Of a stretch of 64,000 nt of DNA, positions 10,131-18,742 are shown in pieces. The notes beneath the pieces were generated by a model, which saw only the letters and a program-made list of their open reading frames with translations, was not told the origin of the DNA and did no database searches. Within the stretch, counting starts at the first letter, position 1, and the number at the start of each line of letters is the position of its first letter. Position numbers and translations under genes: made by a program. Source of the stretch: Arthrobacter sp. 135MFCol5.1 (GTDB taxonomy: Bacteria > Actinomycetota > Actinomycetes > Actinomycetales > Micrococcaceae); the NCBI RefSeq assembly GCF_000374865.1, contig NZ_KB895454.1, positions 186,001-250,000 on the forward strand, in the 5' to 3' direction.

Positions 10131-10478
10131 ATGCCTTGGTGGTCCTGGATCCTGATTTGGATAGCGCTTGTTGCGGTGTCCCTGCTGTTCTATGTCCTGT
10201 TGGGCATCCGCCTTTACCGCCAGTTCATGGCTACGGTAAGGGACCTCAGCGAGGCTGCCGCCAGGCTGGGAAGCCTGGGTCCGGCCGGATTGCCGGAGGA
10301 GCCCGCCGCTCCATTAGGTGTCGCGCCGGGTTCGGCCGTTTTTGCCTCGCCAGCTGTCATGAGACATGATTACGAGGCATCCAAATCGGCCAGGCAGGAA
10401 GAACGCCGCCGCCGTCGAGTGCAGCGCAAAAAGGACCGGGGCCAGCCGCAGGCGTTCGGAGATCTCGACTTCACATAG
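10131..10478 (+). CDS. Small single-pass membrane protein of unknown function
   Basis: Not recognised as a named family. The 115-residue product begins with a strong membrane segment (about residues 4-26, rich in Trp, Ile, Leu and Val), then an Ala/Pro-rich stretch, and ends in a very basic region with clustered Arg and Lys, predicted to be cytoplasmic. It sits between pafBC and tatA. Transcription may start at its ATG: TAGACT at 10119-10124, which includes the pafBC stop codon, is 6 nt upstream, consistent with a leaderless mRNA. Confidence 0.75.
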   Translation: MPWWSWILIWIALVAVSLLFYVLLGIRLYRQFMATVRDLSEAAARLGSLGPAGLPEEPAAPLGVAPGSAVFASPAVMRHDYEASKSARQEERRRRRVQRKKDRGQPQAFGDLDFT

Positions 10479-10510
10479 AAGTAGGATGTATTTAGAGGAA
10501 AGGATTTCCC

Positions 10511-10783
10511 GTGGGAAGACTCTTTGATGGCCCCTGGCCAATCGTCATTATCATCGTCGTAGCTTTGCTTCTTTTCGCCGCCCCCAAGCTTCCGGCCATG
10601 GCCCGCAGCCTGGGCCAGTCAATGCGGATTATCAAATCCGAGGTCAAGGAAATGAAGAACGACGGAAAAGCCGAGCCCGCCGAGCCCTCCGGGCCGGTGG
10701 AAGGCACCATCGTGAACCATCCCAAGGCGAAGCCCGGTGAGCCGACAGACGGCACTGACGTTCCGCCGTCGACCCGCGCCTGA
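10511..10783 (+). CDS. tatA: Sec-independent protein translocase subunit TatA
   Basis: Pore-forming subunit of the twin-arginine translocase, which exports folded proteins. The 90-residue protein has an N-terminal transmembrane helix (WPIVIIIVVALLLFAAPKLP), the hinge and amphipathic helix (MARSLGQSMRIIKSEVKEM), then a charged, disordered tail. The GTG start is preceded by AGAGGAAAGGA. tatC starts 7 bp after the stop, and no tatB is nearby, as usual where TatB is encoded elsewhere. Confidence 0.95.
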   Translation: MGRLFDGPWPIVIIIVVALLLFAAPKLPAMARSLGQSMRIIKSEVKEMKNDGKAEPAEPSGPVEGTIVNHPKAKPGEPTDGTDVPPSTRA

Positions 10784-10789
10784 CCTCCC

Positions 10790-11626
10790 GTGGCACTGTC
10801 GCGGGCCCGTAAAGCCAACCCAGAGGGACGGATGTCCCTCTGGGAGCACCTCAAGGAGCTGAAGAACCGGCTGATCAAGTCGGCCATCGGCGTCGTTATC
10901 GGCGGCATTGGGGGCTGGATACTTTACGATCCGCTGTTGAAGGCGCTGGCCGAGCCGGTCAACAGGATCTCCGATGAAACCGGCGGCCTGGCCGCCATCA
11001 ACTTCGGGACCATCGCCTCACCCTTTGACTTCAAGCTCCAGATGTCGCTCCTCATTGGGGCAGTGATCTCCAGCCCGATCTGGATCTACCAGCTGTGGGC
11101 GTTTATCACCCCCGGCCTGACGTCCAAGGAACGCCGCTACACCCTGGGCTACATGGCCGCCGCCATCCCGCTGTTCCTTGCCGGCATTTGGGTGGGGTGG
11201 CTGGTGGTTCCCCAGGTGGTGCATGCGCTGACGCAATTCACCCCCGCGGGCTCCTCAAGTGTGATCGATGCACGCACCTACATCGAATTCGTCACGCGCA
11301 TGGTGCTGATGCTGGGCCTGGCGTTCCTGGTTCCGGTGGTCCTGGTCGGCGTCAATATGGCAGGCCTTGTGTCCGGCCGCACCATCCTCAAAGCGTGGCG
11401 CATCACGGTGTTCCTCGTTTTCGTCCTGGCAGCTATCGCCGCCCCGGGCGCGGATGCCATCTCGATGTTCATGCTCGCCGGGCCCCTGCTGGCGCTGTTC
11501 TTTGCCGCCATTGGGATCTGCATCATGAATGACAAGCGGCGTGACCGCCGCCAGGCCAAGCAGGTTGCCGAAACCGAGGCCACCGCAGACGTAGCCACCC
11601 CGAGCAGTGAACTCAAGAAGCTCTAG
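10790..11626 (+). CDS. tatC: Sec-independent protein translocase subunit TatC
   Basis: Receptor of the Tat system that binds twin-arginine signal peptides; 278 residues with six predicted membrane spans. Family landmarks include the N-terminal MSLWEHLKELKNRLIKS, the cytoplasmic-loop LTSKERRY and FVTRMVLMLGLAFLVPVVLV. The tail after the last span is charged and Ala/Glu-rich. GTG start 7 bp after tatA, forming a tatA-tatC operon. Among likely clients in this window is the Rieske protein QcrA. Confidence 0.96.
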   Translation: MALSRARKANPEGRMSLWEHLKELKNRLIKSAIGVVIGGIGGWILYDPLLKALAEPVNRISDETGGLAAINFGTIASPFDFKLQMSLLIGAVISSPIWIYQLWAFITPGLTSKERRYTLGYMAAAIPLFLAGIWVGWLVVPQVVHALTQFTPAGSSSVIDARTYIEFVTRMVLMLGLAFLVPVVLVGVNMAGLVSGRTILKAWRITVFLVFVLAAIAAPGADAISMFMLAGPLLALFFAAIGICIMNDKRRDRRQAKQVAETEATADVATPSSELKKL

Positions 11627-11646
11627 CCTGCCGCTAGGCTTGGGAT

Positions 11647-14571
11647 ATGTCTTCCAACACCGGGCCGTTCTCCACCGGGCCCACCGATTCAGAAGAACTG
11701 TCTCCCGCTGAAAGGTACCGCGCCAGCGCCGAACGCAGGGCTGAAGCCGCCACGTACCTGGGACAGTTTTCCGGAACCCTCGAGTTCGAGCTTGACGACT
11801 TCCAGCGGCAGGCCTGCCGTTCGCTGCAGGAAGGCAGGGGAGTCCTGGTGGCGGCCCCCACCGGCGCGGGCAAAACCATCGTTGGCGAGTTTGCCATCTA
11901 CCTGGCCCTGCAACGGGGCCTGAAGGCGTTCTACACCACGCCCATCAAGGCGCTCAGCAACCAGAAATTCAGCGAGCTCGCCGCGAAGTACGGCGCGGAC
12001 AACGTGGGGCTCCTTACCGGCGACACCAGCATCAACGGCGACGCGCAGGTGGTGGTGATGACCACCGAGGTCCTCCGGAACATGCTGTATGCCGACTCTG
12101 CCACGCTTGGCGACCTTGGCTACGTGGTCATGGACGAAGTGCACTACCTGGCCGACCGGTTCCGCGGGGCGGTCTGGGAAGAAGTCATCATCCATCTGCC
12201 CAGCGAGGTCCAGGTAGCTTCGTTGAGCGCCACCGTCTCCAATGCCGAAGAATTCGGGGCGTGGCTGGACACCGTGCGCGGCGACACAGACATCATTGTC
12301 TTTGAGCACCGGCCGGTACCGTTGTGGCAGCACGTCATGGTGGGCCGCCGGATCATGGACCTGTTCGCCGGCGAAACCACCTTCGACGAGATCGCCCCGC
12401 CCGGTGGGGACGGGATTGATGAGGCGCCTGCGCAGGCCAAACCCCGCGAAGACGGCAAAGGCCGTGGCTTTGACGTCAACCCTGAACTGCTTGATGTGGC
12501 ACGCCGCGAAATCCAGCAAAGCTTCCGGAGCCGGCAGGGACCGGGAAAGCGCGGCCAGCGCGGCCGGCGCGGCGATGACCGCCCGGTCCGTGGCAGCGAA
12601 CCCGCAGGGGTGCGCAGGGCCAGCCGCCCCCAGGTGATCGCCAGCCTCGACCGGATGGACCTCCTGCCGGCCATCACCTTCATCTTTTCCCGTGCCGGGT
12701 GTGAGGGGGCAGTCGCCCAATGCGTCGCATCCGGCCTGTGGCTCACCACGGAGACTGAACAGCGGATCATCGCGCAGCGGGTAGACGAAGCCGGGCAGGA
12801 CATCCCACCGGACGACCTTGATGTCCTGGGCTTTTGGACCTGGCGCGACGGACTGCTCAGGGGTTTCGCTGCCCATCACGCCGGAATGCTGCCCACTTTC
12901 AAAGAGGTGGTGGAGAAACTCTTTGCCGACGGACTGGTCAAAGCCGTCTTCGCCACGGAGACCCTTGCCCTCGGCGTGAACATGCCCGCGCGTTCGGTGG
13001 TGCTGGAGAAGCTGGACAAGTTCAACGGTGAGGCCCACGTGGACATCACCGCGGGCGAATACACCCAGCTCACCGGCCGCGCCGGCCGGCGCGGCATCGA
13101 CGTCGAAGGCCACGCCGTGGTGCTGTGGCAGCCCGGGACGGACCCGACGGCGGTCGCCGGCCTCGCCTCACGGCGCACCTACCCGCTGAACTCGAGTTTC
13201 CGGCCCACCTACAACATGAGCATCAACCTGCTTGCACAGTTTGGCCGGTCCCGGGCCCGCGAAATCCTCGAATCGTCCTTTGCCCAGTTCCAGGCCGACC
13301 GCTCCGTGGTGGGTCTCGCCAGGCAGGTCCGAAGCAGGGAAGAATCCCTTGCCGGTTACGCCAAATCCATGACCTGCCACCTGGGCGACTTCACCGAGTA
13401 CGCCCGGCTGCGGAGGGAATTGTCGGACGCCGAGAACGCCACGTCCCGGACCAAGTCCCGTGTGCAGAAGTCGCTGAGCGACGACTCGCTGGCCCGGTTG
13501 CTGCCCGGAGACGTGGTCAACGTTCCGGGTGGACGCGCGCCAGGACCCGCCGTCGTCCTCAGTTCCGACCACGGCAGCCGCGAACCGCGACCGGCCGTCC
13601 TCACGCTGGACAACCAGCTCCGGCGGATCGGCACGGACGACCTTGAGGGTCCCATCGCGCCCGTAACCAGGATCCGGATCCCCAAGTCCTTCAACGCCAA
13701 GGTGCCCAAGTCACGCCGGGACCTCGCCTCCTCGGCGCGGAATGCGCTGCGGGAGAACCGCCCACCCGCGCCCGGCCAGAACCGGAACCACGACTTCGGC
13801 CGCGGAGCGGCGCTGCCCAACCAGGAAAAGCGCATTGCCGATCTCCGGCGTGCCCTCCGGGCGCACCCCTGCCACGGGTGCAGCGAACGGGAAGACCACG
13901 CGCGGTGGTCCGAGCGCTGGTGGAAGCTGCGGCGGGAAACGGATGGCCTGGTCCGGCAGATCCAGGGCCGGACCAACACCATCGCCAAAACCTTCGACCG
14001 GGTCTGCGACGTGTTGTCCGCTTACGGCTACCTGGAAGACACGGGAGACGGCCGGCTTGTCATCAGTCCCGACGGGCAGCGGCTGCGCCGGATCTACGGC
14101 GAGAAGGACCTGCTCATCTCCCAGTCCCTGCGGCTGGGTGCCTTCGACGACCTTGATGCCACAGAGGTGGCAGCGCTGGCCAGCGTCCTGGTGTACCAGG
14201 CCAAGCGGGAGGACCGGGGACTGCGGCCACGGATGCCCAGCGTCTCGCTGGAGACCTCCGTGGACATTGTGGTCAGGGAGTGGTCCGCCCTGGAGGACGT
14301 GGAGGAGGAGAACAAGCTTCCGCTGACCGGCGAACCCGAACTTGGACTCGTCTGGCCGCTGTACAAGTGGGCCCGGGGACGGCATCTGCAGGATGTCCTG
14401 AGCGGGACGGACCTCGCCGCCGGCGACTTCGTCCGTTGGGTCAAGCAGGTTGTGGACCTGCTTGACCAACTGGCCAAAATTCCCGGCCTTGATCCACGCC
14501 TGTCCCGGCTGTGCGTTGAAGCCATCACCCTGATCCGCCGCGGCGTCGTCGCTTACTCGTCTGTTCTCTGA
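11647..14571 (+). CDS. helY: Ski2/Mtr4-like superfamily 2 RNA helicase HelY
   Basis: Large DExH-box helicase of 974 residues related to eukaryotic Ski2/Mtr4; probable role in RNA processing or decay. Walker A APTGAGKT is at residues 70-77, DEVH at about 163-166, LSATVSN follows, and helicase C motifs include ATETLALGVNMPARSV and QLTGRAGRRGID. An Arg/Gly-rich insertion (about 297-320) interrupts the core, and a DSHCT-like C-terminal region completes it. The ATG lies 6 nt after TAGGCT (11635-11640), so a leaderless transcript is likely. Downstream of tatAC as in other actinobacteria. Confidence 0.93.
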   Translation: MSSNTGPFSTGPTDSEELSPAERYRASAERRAEAATYLGQFSGTLEFELDDFQRQACRSLQEGRGVLVAAPTGAGKTIVGEFAIYLALQRGLKAFYTTPIKALSNQKFSELAAKYGADNVGLLTGDTSINGDAQVVVMTTEVLRNMLYADSATLGDLGYVVMDEVHYLADRFRGAVWEEVIIHLPSEVQVASLSATVSNAEEFGAWLDTVRGDTDIIVFEHRPVPLWQHVMVGRRIMDLFAGETTFDEIAPPGGDGIDEAPAQAKPREDGKGRGFDVNPELLDVARREIQQSFRSRQGPGKRGQRGRRGDDRPVRGSEPAGVRRASRPQVIASLDRMDLLPAITFIFSRAGCEGAVAQCVASGLWLTTETEQRIIAQRVDEAGQDIPPDDLDVLGFWTWRDGLLRGFAAHHAGMLPTFKEVVEKLFADGLVKAVFATETLALGVNMPARSVVLEKLDKFNGEAHVDITAGEYTQLTGRAGRRGIDVEGHAVVLWQPGTDPTAVAGLASRRTYPLNSSFRPTYNMSINLLAQFGRSRAREILESSFAQFQADRSVVGLARQVRSREESLAGYAKSMTCHLGDFTEYARLRRELSDAENATSRTKSRVQKSLSDDSLARLLPGDVVNVPGGRAPGPAVVLSSDHGSREPRPAVLTLDNQLRRIGTDDLEGPIAPVTRIRIPKSFNAKVPKSRRDLASSARNALRENRPPAPGQNRNHDFGRGAALPNQEKRIADLRRALRAHPCHGCSEREDHARWSERWWKLRRETDGLVRQIQGRTNTIAKTFDRVCDVLSAYGYLEDTGDGRLVISPDGQRLRRIYGEKDLLISQSLRLGAFDDLDATEVAALASVLVYQAKREDRGLRPRMPSVSLETSVDIVVREWSALEDVEEENKLPLTGEPELGLVWPLYKWARGRHLQDVLSGTDLAAGDFVRWVKQVVDLLDQLAKIPGLDPRLSRLCVEAITLIRRGVVAYSSVL

Positions 14572-14628
14572 TCTTTCTACCCCGCCGGCCGGCGCCGGCC
14601 TGTTCACACCCCAGGAGTCCTGCCCACC

Positions 14629-16278
14629 ATGCCCAATCCCGCTGCCACGTCCCGCGCCGCTCCGGTCCTGTACCGCAACGGATCCGTCTACACCGCTGCG
14701 GACCCATTCGCGACAGCCATGCTGGTGGATGGCGACACCGTCGCCTGGGTTGGTTCTGAACAGGCGGCTGCGTCCATCGCCGACAGCTCGATGGAGGTCA
14801 TCGACCTCCGCGGCGCACTGGTGGCACCGGGCTTCGTGGACTCGCACATGCACCTGACGGAAACCGGCATCGCCCTGGACTCCCTGCAACTCGGATCAGC
14901 AACGTCTGCCCGGGAGCTCCTGGACGCCGTCGCCGGCGCTAAGGGCGAAGGCACGGTGTTGGGGCACGGCTGGGATGAGACCACATGGGCCGACCCCACG
15001 CTGCCCACGGCGGACGAATTGGAGCGGGCGGCCGGAGGCCGGCCGGTCTACCTTTCCAGGGTTGACGTGCACTCGGCGCTCGTCTCACCGTCGCTTGCCC
15101 GGTCCGCGGCCCTTCAGGGCCAGGACGGGTTCGACGGCGGAGCCAGGGTCATCCGGGCAGCCCACGCCGCAGCGCGGCTGGCCACACGGAAGCTGCCGGC
15201 CGGGGCCCTGAAGCAGCACCAGGCCCGCGCCCTGGCCGAGGCTGCCGCCAACGGGTACGTCGCCCTCGCCGAGATGGGGGCGCCCCACATCGGCGGCCTG
15301 GACGATCTCAAGAGCGCCGTCGCATGGAACGCACAGGATGCATCGGCCCGGCCGGTTCCCGAAATCCTGCCGTACTGGGGCGAGGCGGTATCTTCCGAGG
15401 AGCAGGCCCGCGCCCTCGTTGCGCAGTTCGGCGGTGGCATCCGCGGGCTCGCCGGGGACCTGAATATTGACGGATCGATTGGCTCCCGGACTGCCGCCCT
15501 GCGGGCCGGTTACAGCGACGCCGGCCACGAGCACGGCGCTGCGTACCTTGACGTCGAGCAGGCCGCAGCCCATCTGGCCGCCTGTTCTCTGGCCGGTATC
15601 CAAGGCGGTTTCCACGTGATTGGAGACGCCGGGCTGGACGTTGCCCTGGAGGCGCTTGACCGCGCCGCCCAAGCGGTCGGCGCACAGCGGGTGCGTGCCG
15701 CCGGCCACCGCTTCGAGCATGTTGAAATGGTGGATGCCGCTGCCGTCGAAAAACTGGCTTCCTATTCGGTGACTGTGAGCGCCCAACCGGCGTTCGACGC
15801 AGCCTGGGGCGGACCCGGCGGGCTTTATGAGCGACGACTGGGGGAGCGGAGCCGGTCCATGAATCCGTTCGCCTCGTTCTACTCAGCAGGGGTCCCAGTC
15901 TGCTTTGGCAGCGACAGCCCGGTGACCCCGCCGCGTCCTTGGTCCAGTGTCCGCGCGTGCGTGGAGCACCACAACGAGGGCGAAAGAATTTCCGCACGTG
16001 CCGCGTTCCTGGGCCACACCCGCGCCGGCTGGAGGGCCGCCCGGCACACCAACCCGATGGCCGGGCAACTCGTCCCCGGAGCCCCGGCAAGTTTCGCCGT
16101 ATGGGAGGTGGAAGAACTGATGGTCCAGGTGGCTGACGGTCGGGTCCAATCATGGAGCACGGATCCGCGTGCCAGGACCCCGCTGCTGCCGGCGCTGGAC
16201 ACGGGTTCGGATCCCGTGTGCCTCCAAACCGTGAAAGACGGAGCCGAACTGTTTGCCAGCCCGGCCTTGCGTTCCTGA
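14629..16278 (+). CDS. Amidohydrolase family protein (YtcJ-like)
   Basis: Metal-dependent hydrolase of 549 residues in the Amidohydro_3 group. The N-terminal composite beta-sandwich (YRNGSVYTAADPFATAMLVDG) leads to the metal-binding HMH in PGFVDSHMHLTETG; further ligands are likely in GGFHVIGDAG, GHRFEHVEMVD and FGSDSPVTPP. The substrate cannot be deduced: relatives act on imidazolones, N-substituted formamides or N-acyl compounds. No signal peptide. AGGAG precedes the ATG. A TATAAT promoter box just after it serves the next gene. Confidence 0.85.
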   Translation: MPNPAATSRAAPVLYRNGSVYTAADPFATAMLVDGDTVAWVGSEQAAASIADSSMEVIDLRGALVAPGFVDSHMHLTETGIALDSLQLGSATSARELLDAVAGAKGEGTVLGHGWDETTWADPTLPTADELERAAGGRPVYLSRVDVHSALVSPSLARSAALQGQDGFDGGARVIRAAHAAARLATRKLPAGALKQHQARALAEAAANGYVALAEMGAPHIGGLDDLKSAVAWNAQDASARPVPEILPYWGEAVSSEEQARALVAQFGGGIRGLAGDLNIDGSIGSRTAALRAGYSDAGHEHGAAYLDVEQAAAHLAACSLAGIQGGFHVIGDAGLDVALEALDRAAQAVGAQRVRAAGHRFEHVEMVDAAAVEKLASYSVTVSAQPAFDAAWGGPGGLYERRLGERSRSMNPFASFYSAGVPVCFGSDSPVTPPRPWSSVRACVEHHNEGERISARAAFLGHTRAGWRAARHTNPMAGQLVPGAPASFAVWEVEELMVQVADGRVQSWSTDPRARTPLLPALDTGSDPVCLQTVKDGAELFASPALRS

Positions 16279-16296
16279 GCCAGGTTTCTACCGCCC

Positions 16297-16302
16297 TATA
16301 AT
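16297..16302 (+). promoter_or_regulatory. Consensus -10 box for the mannosyltransferase gene
   Basis: A perfect TATAAT lies 72 bases before the GTG of the next gene. No clear -35 is visible at 16-18 bp (CCTGAG at 17 bp), which is common in actinobacterial housekeeping promoters. A start near 16309 would leave a leader of about 65 nt. Confidence 0.55.
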
Positions 16303-16373
16303 GGGTAGTTGCGCCCACCGCCGGCCAGCCCGGCACCAGGTGCTCCGACCACTTCCACCAGGAAAGGCCCTTC

Positions 16374-17117
16374 GTGCGCGTCCTTACGATCATTCCCACC
16401 TACAACGAACTGGAATCGCTGCCCAAGACGCTCCAGCGCCTGCGGACGGCTGTTCCGGCGTCGGACGTACTGGTGGTCGATGACAACAGCCCCGACGGTA
16501 CCGGCACCCTGGCCGACGGCTTCGCCGCGGAGGATCCCCAGGTCCACGTCCTGCACCGCAAAGGCAAGGAAGGCCTTGGGGCGGCCTACATCGCAGGTTT
16601 CAAGTGGGGACTGGAAGCCGGCTACGACGTCCTCGTCGAAATGGACGCCGACGGCTCGCACCAGCCCGAACAGCTCCCGCAACTCCTTGAAGCCATTGAG
16701 CAGGGCGCAGACCTGGCCATGGGCTCGCGCTGGGTCCCCGGCGGCAGCGTGGTCAACTGGCCGCTGTACCGGCAGGCAATCTCCCGTGTGGGCAGCACGT
16801 ACGCCCGGCTGATGCTCGGCCTCCGGATCAAGGACGTCACCGGCGGCTACCGCGCCTTCCGCCGAAGCACTTTGGAAAAGCTCAACCTGGACCAGGTGGA
16901 TTCGGTGGGCTACGGCTTCCAGGTGGACCTCGCCTGGCGCGTCGCCAAACTCGGCCTCCGTATCGAAGAACGCCCCATCACCTTCGTCGAACGCGAACTG
17001 GGCGCCTCGAAGATGAGCGGCAACATCGTGGTGGAAGCCATGATCAACGTCACCAAGTGGGGACTCGCAGCTCGCTGGAACACGCTCGCCGGCAAAGTGA
17101 AAAACACGAACTCGTAG
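16374..17117 (+). CDS. Polyprenol monophosphomannose synthase (GT2 family)
   Basis: Transfers mannose from GDP-mannose to polyprenyl phosphate, giving the lipid-linked donor for lipomannan, lipoarabinomannan-type glycolipids and protein O-mannosylation. The 247-residue GT2 domain has TIIPTYNELESLPKTLQR, VVDDNSPDGTG (nucleotide site) and EMDADGSHQPEQ (metal-binding Asp), then ITFVERELGASKMS. It corresponds to the catalytic half of mycobacterial Ppm1; the acyltransferase half is absent, as in corynebacteria. GTG start after AGGAAAGG. Ends just before a strong bidirectional terminator. Confidence 0.92.
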   Translation: MRVLTIIPTYNELESLPKTLQRLRTAVPASDVLVVDDNSPDGTGTLADGFAAEDPQVHVLHRKGKEGLGAAYIAGFKWGLEAGYDVLVEMDADGSHQPEQLPQLLEAIEQGADLAMGSRWVPGGSVVNWPLYRQAISRVGSTYARLMLGLRIKDVTGGYRAFRRSTLEKLNLDQVDSVGYGFQVDLAWRVAKLGLRIEERPITFVERELGASKMSGNIVVEAMINVTKWGLAARWNTLAGKVKNTNS

Positions 17118-17138
17118 CCCTTACCACGGTTAAAGAAA

Positions 17139-17182
17139 GGGGGCGTCCCCGCACTGGAAGTGCGGGGACGCCCCCTCGTTTT
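17139..17182. terminator. Strong bidirectional terminator
   Basis: Perfect 17-bp stem (17139-17155 with 17159-17175, GGA loop) flanked by TCGTTTTT on the + side and by A-rich sequence on the other, between the convergent mannosyltransferase and rbpA genes. It can stop transcription from both sides. Confidence 0.9.
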
Positions 17183-17190
17183 TGCGTGGC

Positions 17191-17538
17191 CTAAGCGGAG
17201 CGGCGCTCTCCACGGCGTTCGCGCAGAATGGTGAGGCGGTCCTCAAGGATCTGTTCCAGCTCAGGAAGGGACCGGCGTTCCAGCAGCATGTCCCAGTGGG
17301 TGCGGACTGCTTTGTCGTTGCTCGTATCCGGCTTTTCGCCGTCTACCAGGAGCGCTTCCTTGCCGGTCTTGGAGACCCATACCGGAGGAATTTCCGCCTC
17401 GGAGGAGAACGTGACGAAGACCTGCTCGCCATCCTCGCAACGGTACTCGACCCGCTGGCGCGGAGCCGGCTCAACTCCGGACTCGGTCTCCATGCTCTGC
17501 GCACCAAGGCGCATGCCCCGCAGGCTGCGATCGCTCAT
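17191..17538 (-). CDS. rbpA: RNA polymerase-binding protein RbpA
   Basis: Actinobacteria-specific protein that binds group I/II sigma factors and RNA polymerase and stabilises the open complex. The 115-residue product matches RbpA along its length: N-terminal tail with RSLRGMRLGAQSMET, the core domain (EYRCEDGEQVFVTFSSEAEIPPVW region), the basic linker, and the sigma-interacting helix LPELEQILEDRLTILRERR. The ATG at 17538 follows AGAGGGAGAAATC; the frame further upstream is non-coding leader. A SigR/SigH-type promoter lies about 100 bp upstream. Confidence 0.96.
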   Translation of the reverse strand: MSDRSLRGMRLGAQSMETESGVEPAPRQRVEYRCEDGEQVFVTFSSEAEIPPVWVSKTGKEALLVDGEKPDTSNDKAVRTHWDMLLERRSLPELEQILEDRLTILRERRGERRSA

Positions 17539-17640
17539 GATTTCTCCCTCTGGTCGGTTCGCGGATGAAAACTCCGCGACTGCCGGTGGTGACGATGCGC
17601 CGCCGGACTCTTGTGTGCACTGTGCTGCATCATTGGATTC

Positions 17641-17666
17641 AACGCATTGCGAAGCTGTGTTGTTCC
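17641..17666 (-). promoter_or_regulatory. SigR/SigH-type promoter for rbpA
   Basis: On the minus strand the sequence reads GGAAC, 18 bases, then GTT. This fits the GGAAY-N18/19-GTT pattern recognised by the thiol-stress sigma factors SigR of Streptomyces and SigH of mycobacteria. rbpA belongs to the SigR regulon in Streptomyces. The predicted leader to the ATG is about 95 nt. Confidence 0.65.
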
Positions 17667-17726
17667 AGCTGGTGGTATCCTGCCGGACAAATACACAATT
17701 ATACGGGCTTTTTGCCGCCGGAACCA

Positions 17727-17765
17727 AAACAGGGAGGGGCCCGCGGCGCGGGTCCCTCCCTGTTT
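17727..17765 (-). terminator. Terminator after the SPFH gene
   Basis: AAACAGGGAGGG (17727-17738) pairs perfectly with CCCTCCCTGTTT (17754-17765), with further pairing in the GC-rich loop. On the minus strand the stem ends in TTTT, directly after the SPFH stop codon. Confidence 0.8.
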
Positions 17766-17775
17766 CAGGGTCTGG

Positions 17776-18720
17776 TTAGGGCTCGGTCCGCTGGGCCGGA
17801 ACGTCGTCGAACAGTCCGTTCGCCGCCTGTTCCGGTGCGTTGCCTCCCAAGGCGCTTCCGATTCCCTTCAGGGCCTCACCGATTTCACTGGGGATGATCC
17901 ACAGCTTGTTTGCCGAGCCTTCGGCCAGTTTCGGCAGCGTCTGGAGGTACTGGTAGGCCAGGAGCTTCTGGTCCGGGTTTCCCTTGTGGATCGCATCGAA
18001 GACCTTCTGGATGGCTTGCGACTCGCCGTCTGCCCGGAGGATGGCGGCTTTGGCCTCGCCCTCGGCCTTGAGGATGGCGGCCTGCCGCTGTCCTTCAGCG
18101 GTAAGGATGGCGGACTGCTTGGTCCCCTCGGCGGTAAGAATGGCGGCGCGCCGGTCGCGTTCGGCACGCATCTGCTTCTCCATCGAGTCCTGGATGGAGT
18201 GGGGCGGATCGATTGCCTTCAGCTCCACCCGGGACACGCGGATGCCCCAGCGGCCCGTCGCCTCATCAAGAACGCCGCGGAGCTGCCCGTTGATCTGGTC
18301 ACGCGAAGTCAGGGCCTCCTCGAGGTTAAGCCCGCCCACCACATTGCGCAGCGTTGTCGTGGTGAGCTGCTCCACCGCCTGGATGTAGTTGGCGATCTCA
18401 TAGGTGGCGGCGCGTGGATCGGTGACCTGGAAATAGACCACCGTGTCGATGGACACCACCAGGTTGTCTTCCGTGATCACCGGCTGCGGTGGAAAGGAAA
18501 CCACCTGTTCGCGCAGGTCCAGCAACGGCAGGAGCCGGTCCACAAAAGGAATCAGGATGGTCAGCCCCGGGTTGAGCGTCCGCTGGTATTTGCCCAGGCG
18601 TTCAACGACGCCGGCACGTGCCTGCGGGATGATCCGGACCGACCGGACCAAAACGATGATGACGAACACGATCAGGACCACCAACACAACGGCCAGTGCG
18701 GTTCCGCCTGCGTTTTCCAT
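17776..18720 (-). CDS. SPFH/band 7 (stomatin-like) membrane protein
   Basis: Membrane-microdomain scaffold of the stomatin/prohibitin family, 314 residues. An N-terminal membrane helix (residues about 6-25) is followed by the SPFH domain (VRIIPQARAGVVERLGKYQRTLNPGL begins it) and a coiled coil with repeated Ala/Glu segments (ILTAEGTKQSAILTAEGQRQ), typical of oligomerising flotillin-type proteins. ATG at 18720 follows AAGGAG. It lies 22 bp downstream of an NfeD gene; such pairs are widely conserved and thought to act together in the membrane. Confidence 0.92.
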   Translation of the reverse strand: MENAGGTALAVVLVVLIVFVIIVLVRSVRIIPQARAGVVERLGKYQRTLNPGLTILIPFVDRLLPLLDLREQVVSFPPQPVITEDNLVVSIDTVVYFQVTDPRAATYEIANYIQAVEQLTTTTLRNVVGGLNLEEALTSRDQINGQLRGVLDEATGRWGIRVSRVELKAIDPPHSIQDSMEKQMRAERDRRAAILTAEGTKQSAILTAEGQRQAAILKAEGEAKAAILRADGESQAIQKVFDAIHKGNPDQKLLAYQYLQTLPKLAEGSANKLWIIPSEIGEALKGIGSALGGNAPEQAANGLFDDVPAQRTEP

Positions 18721-18742
18721 AAAACTCCTTATCCCCCAAATG

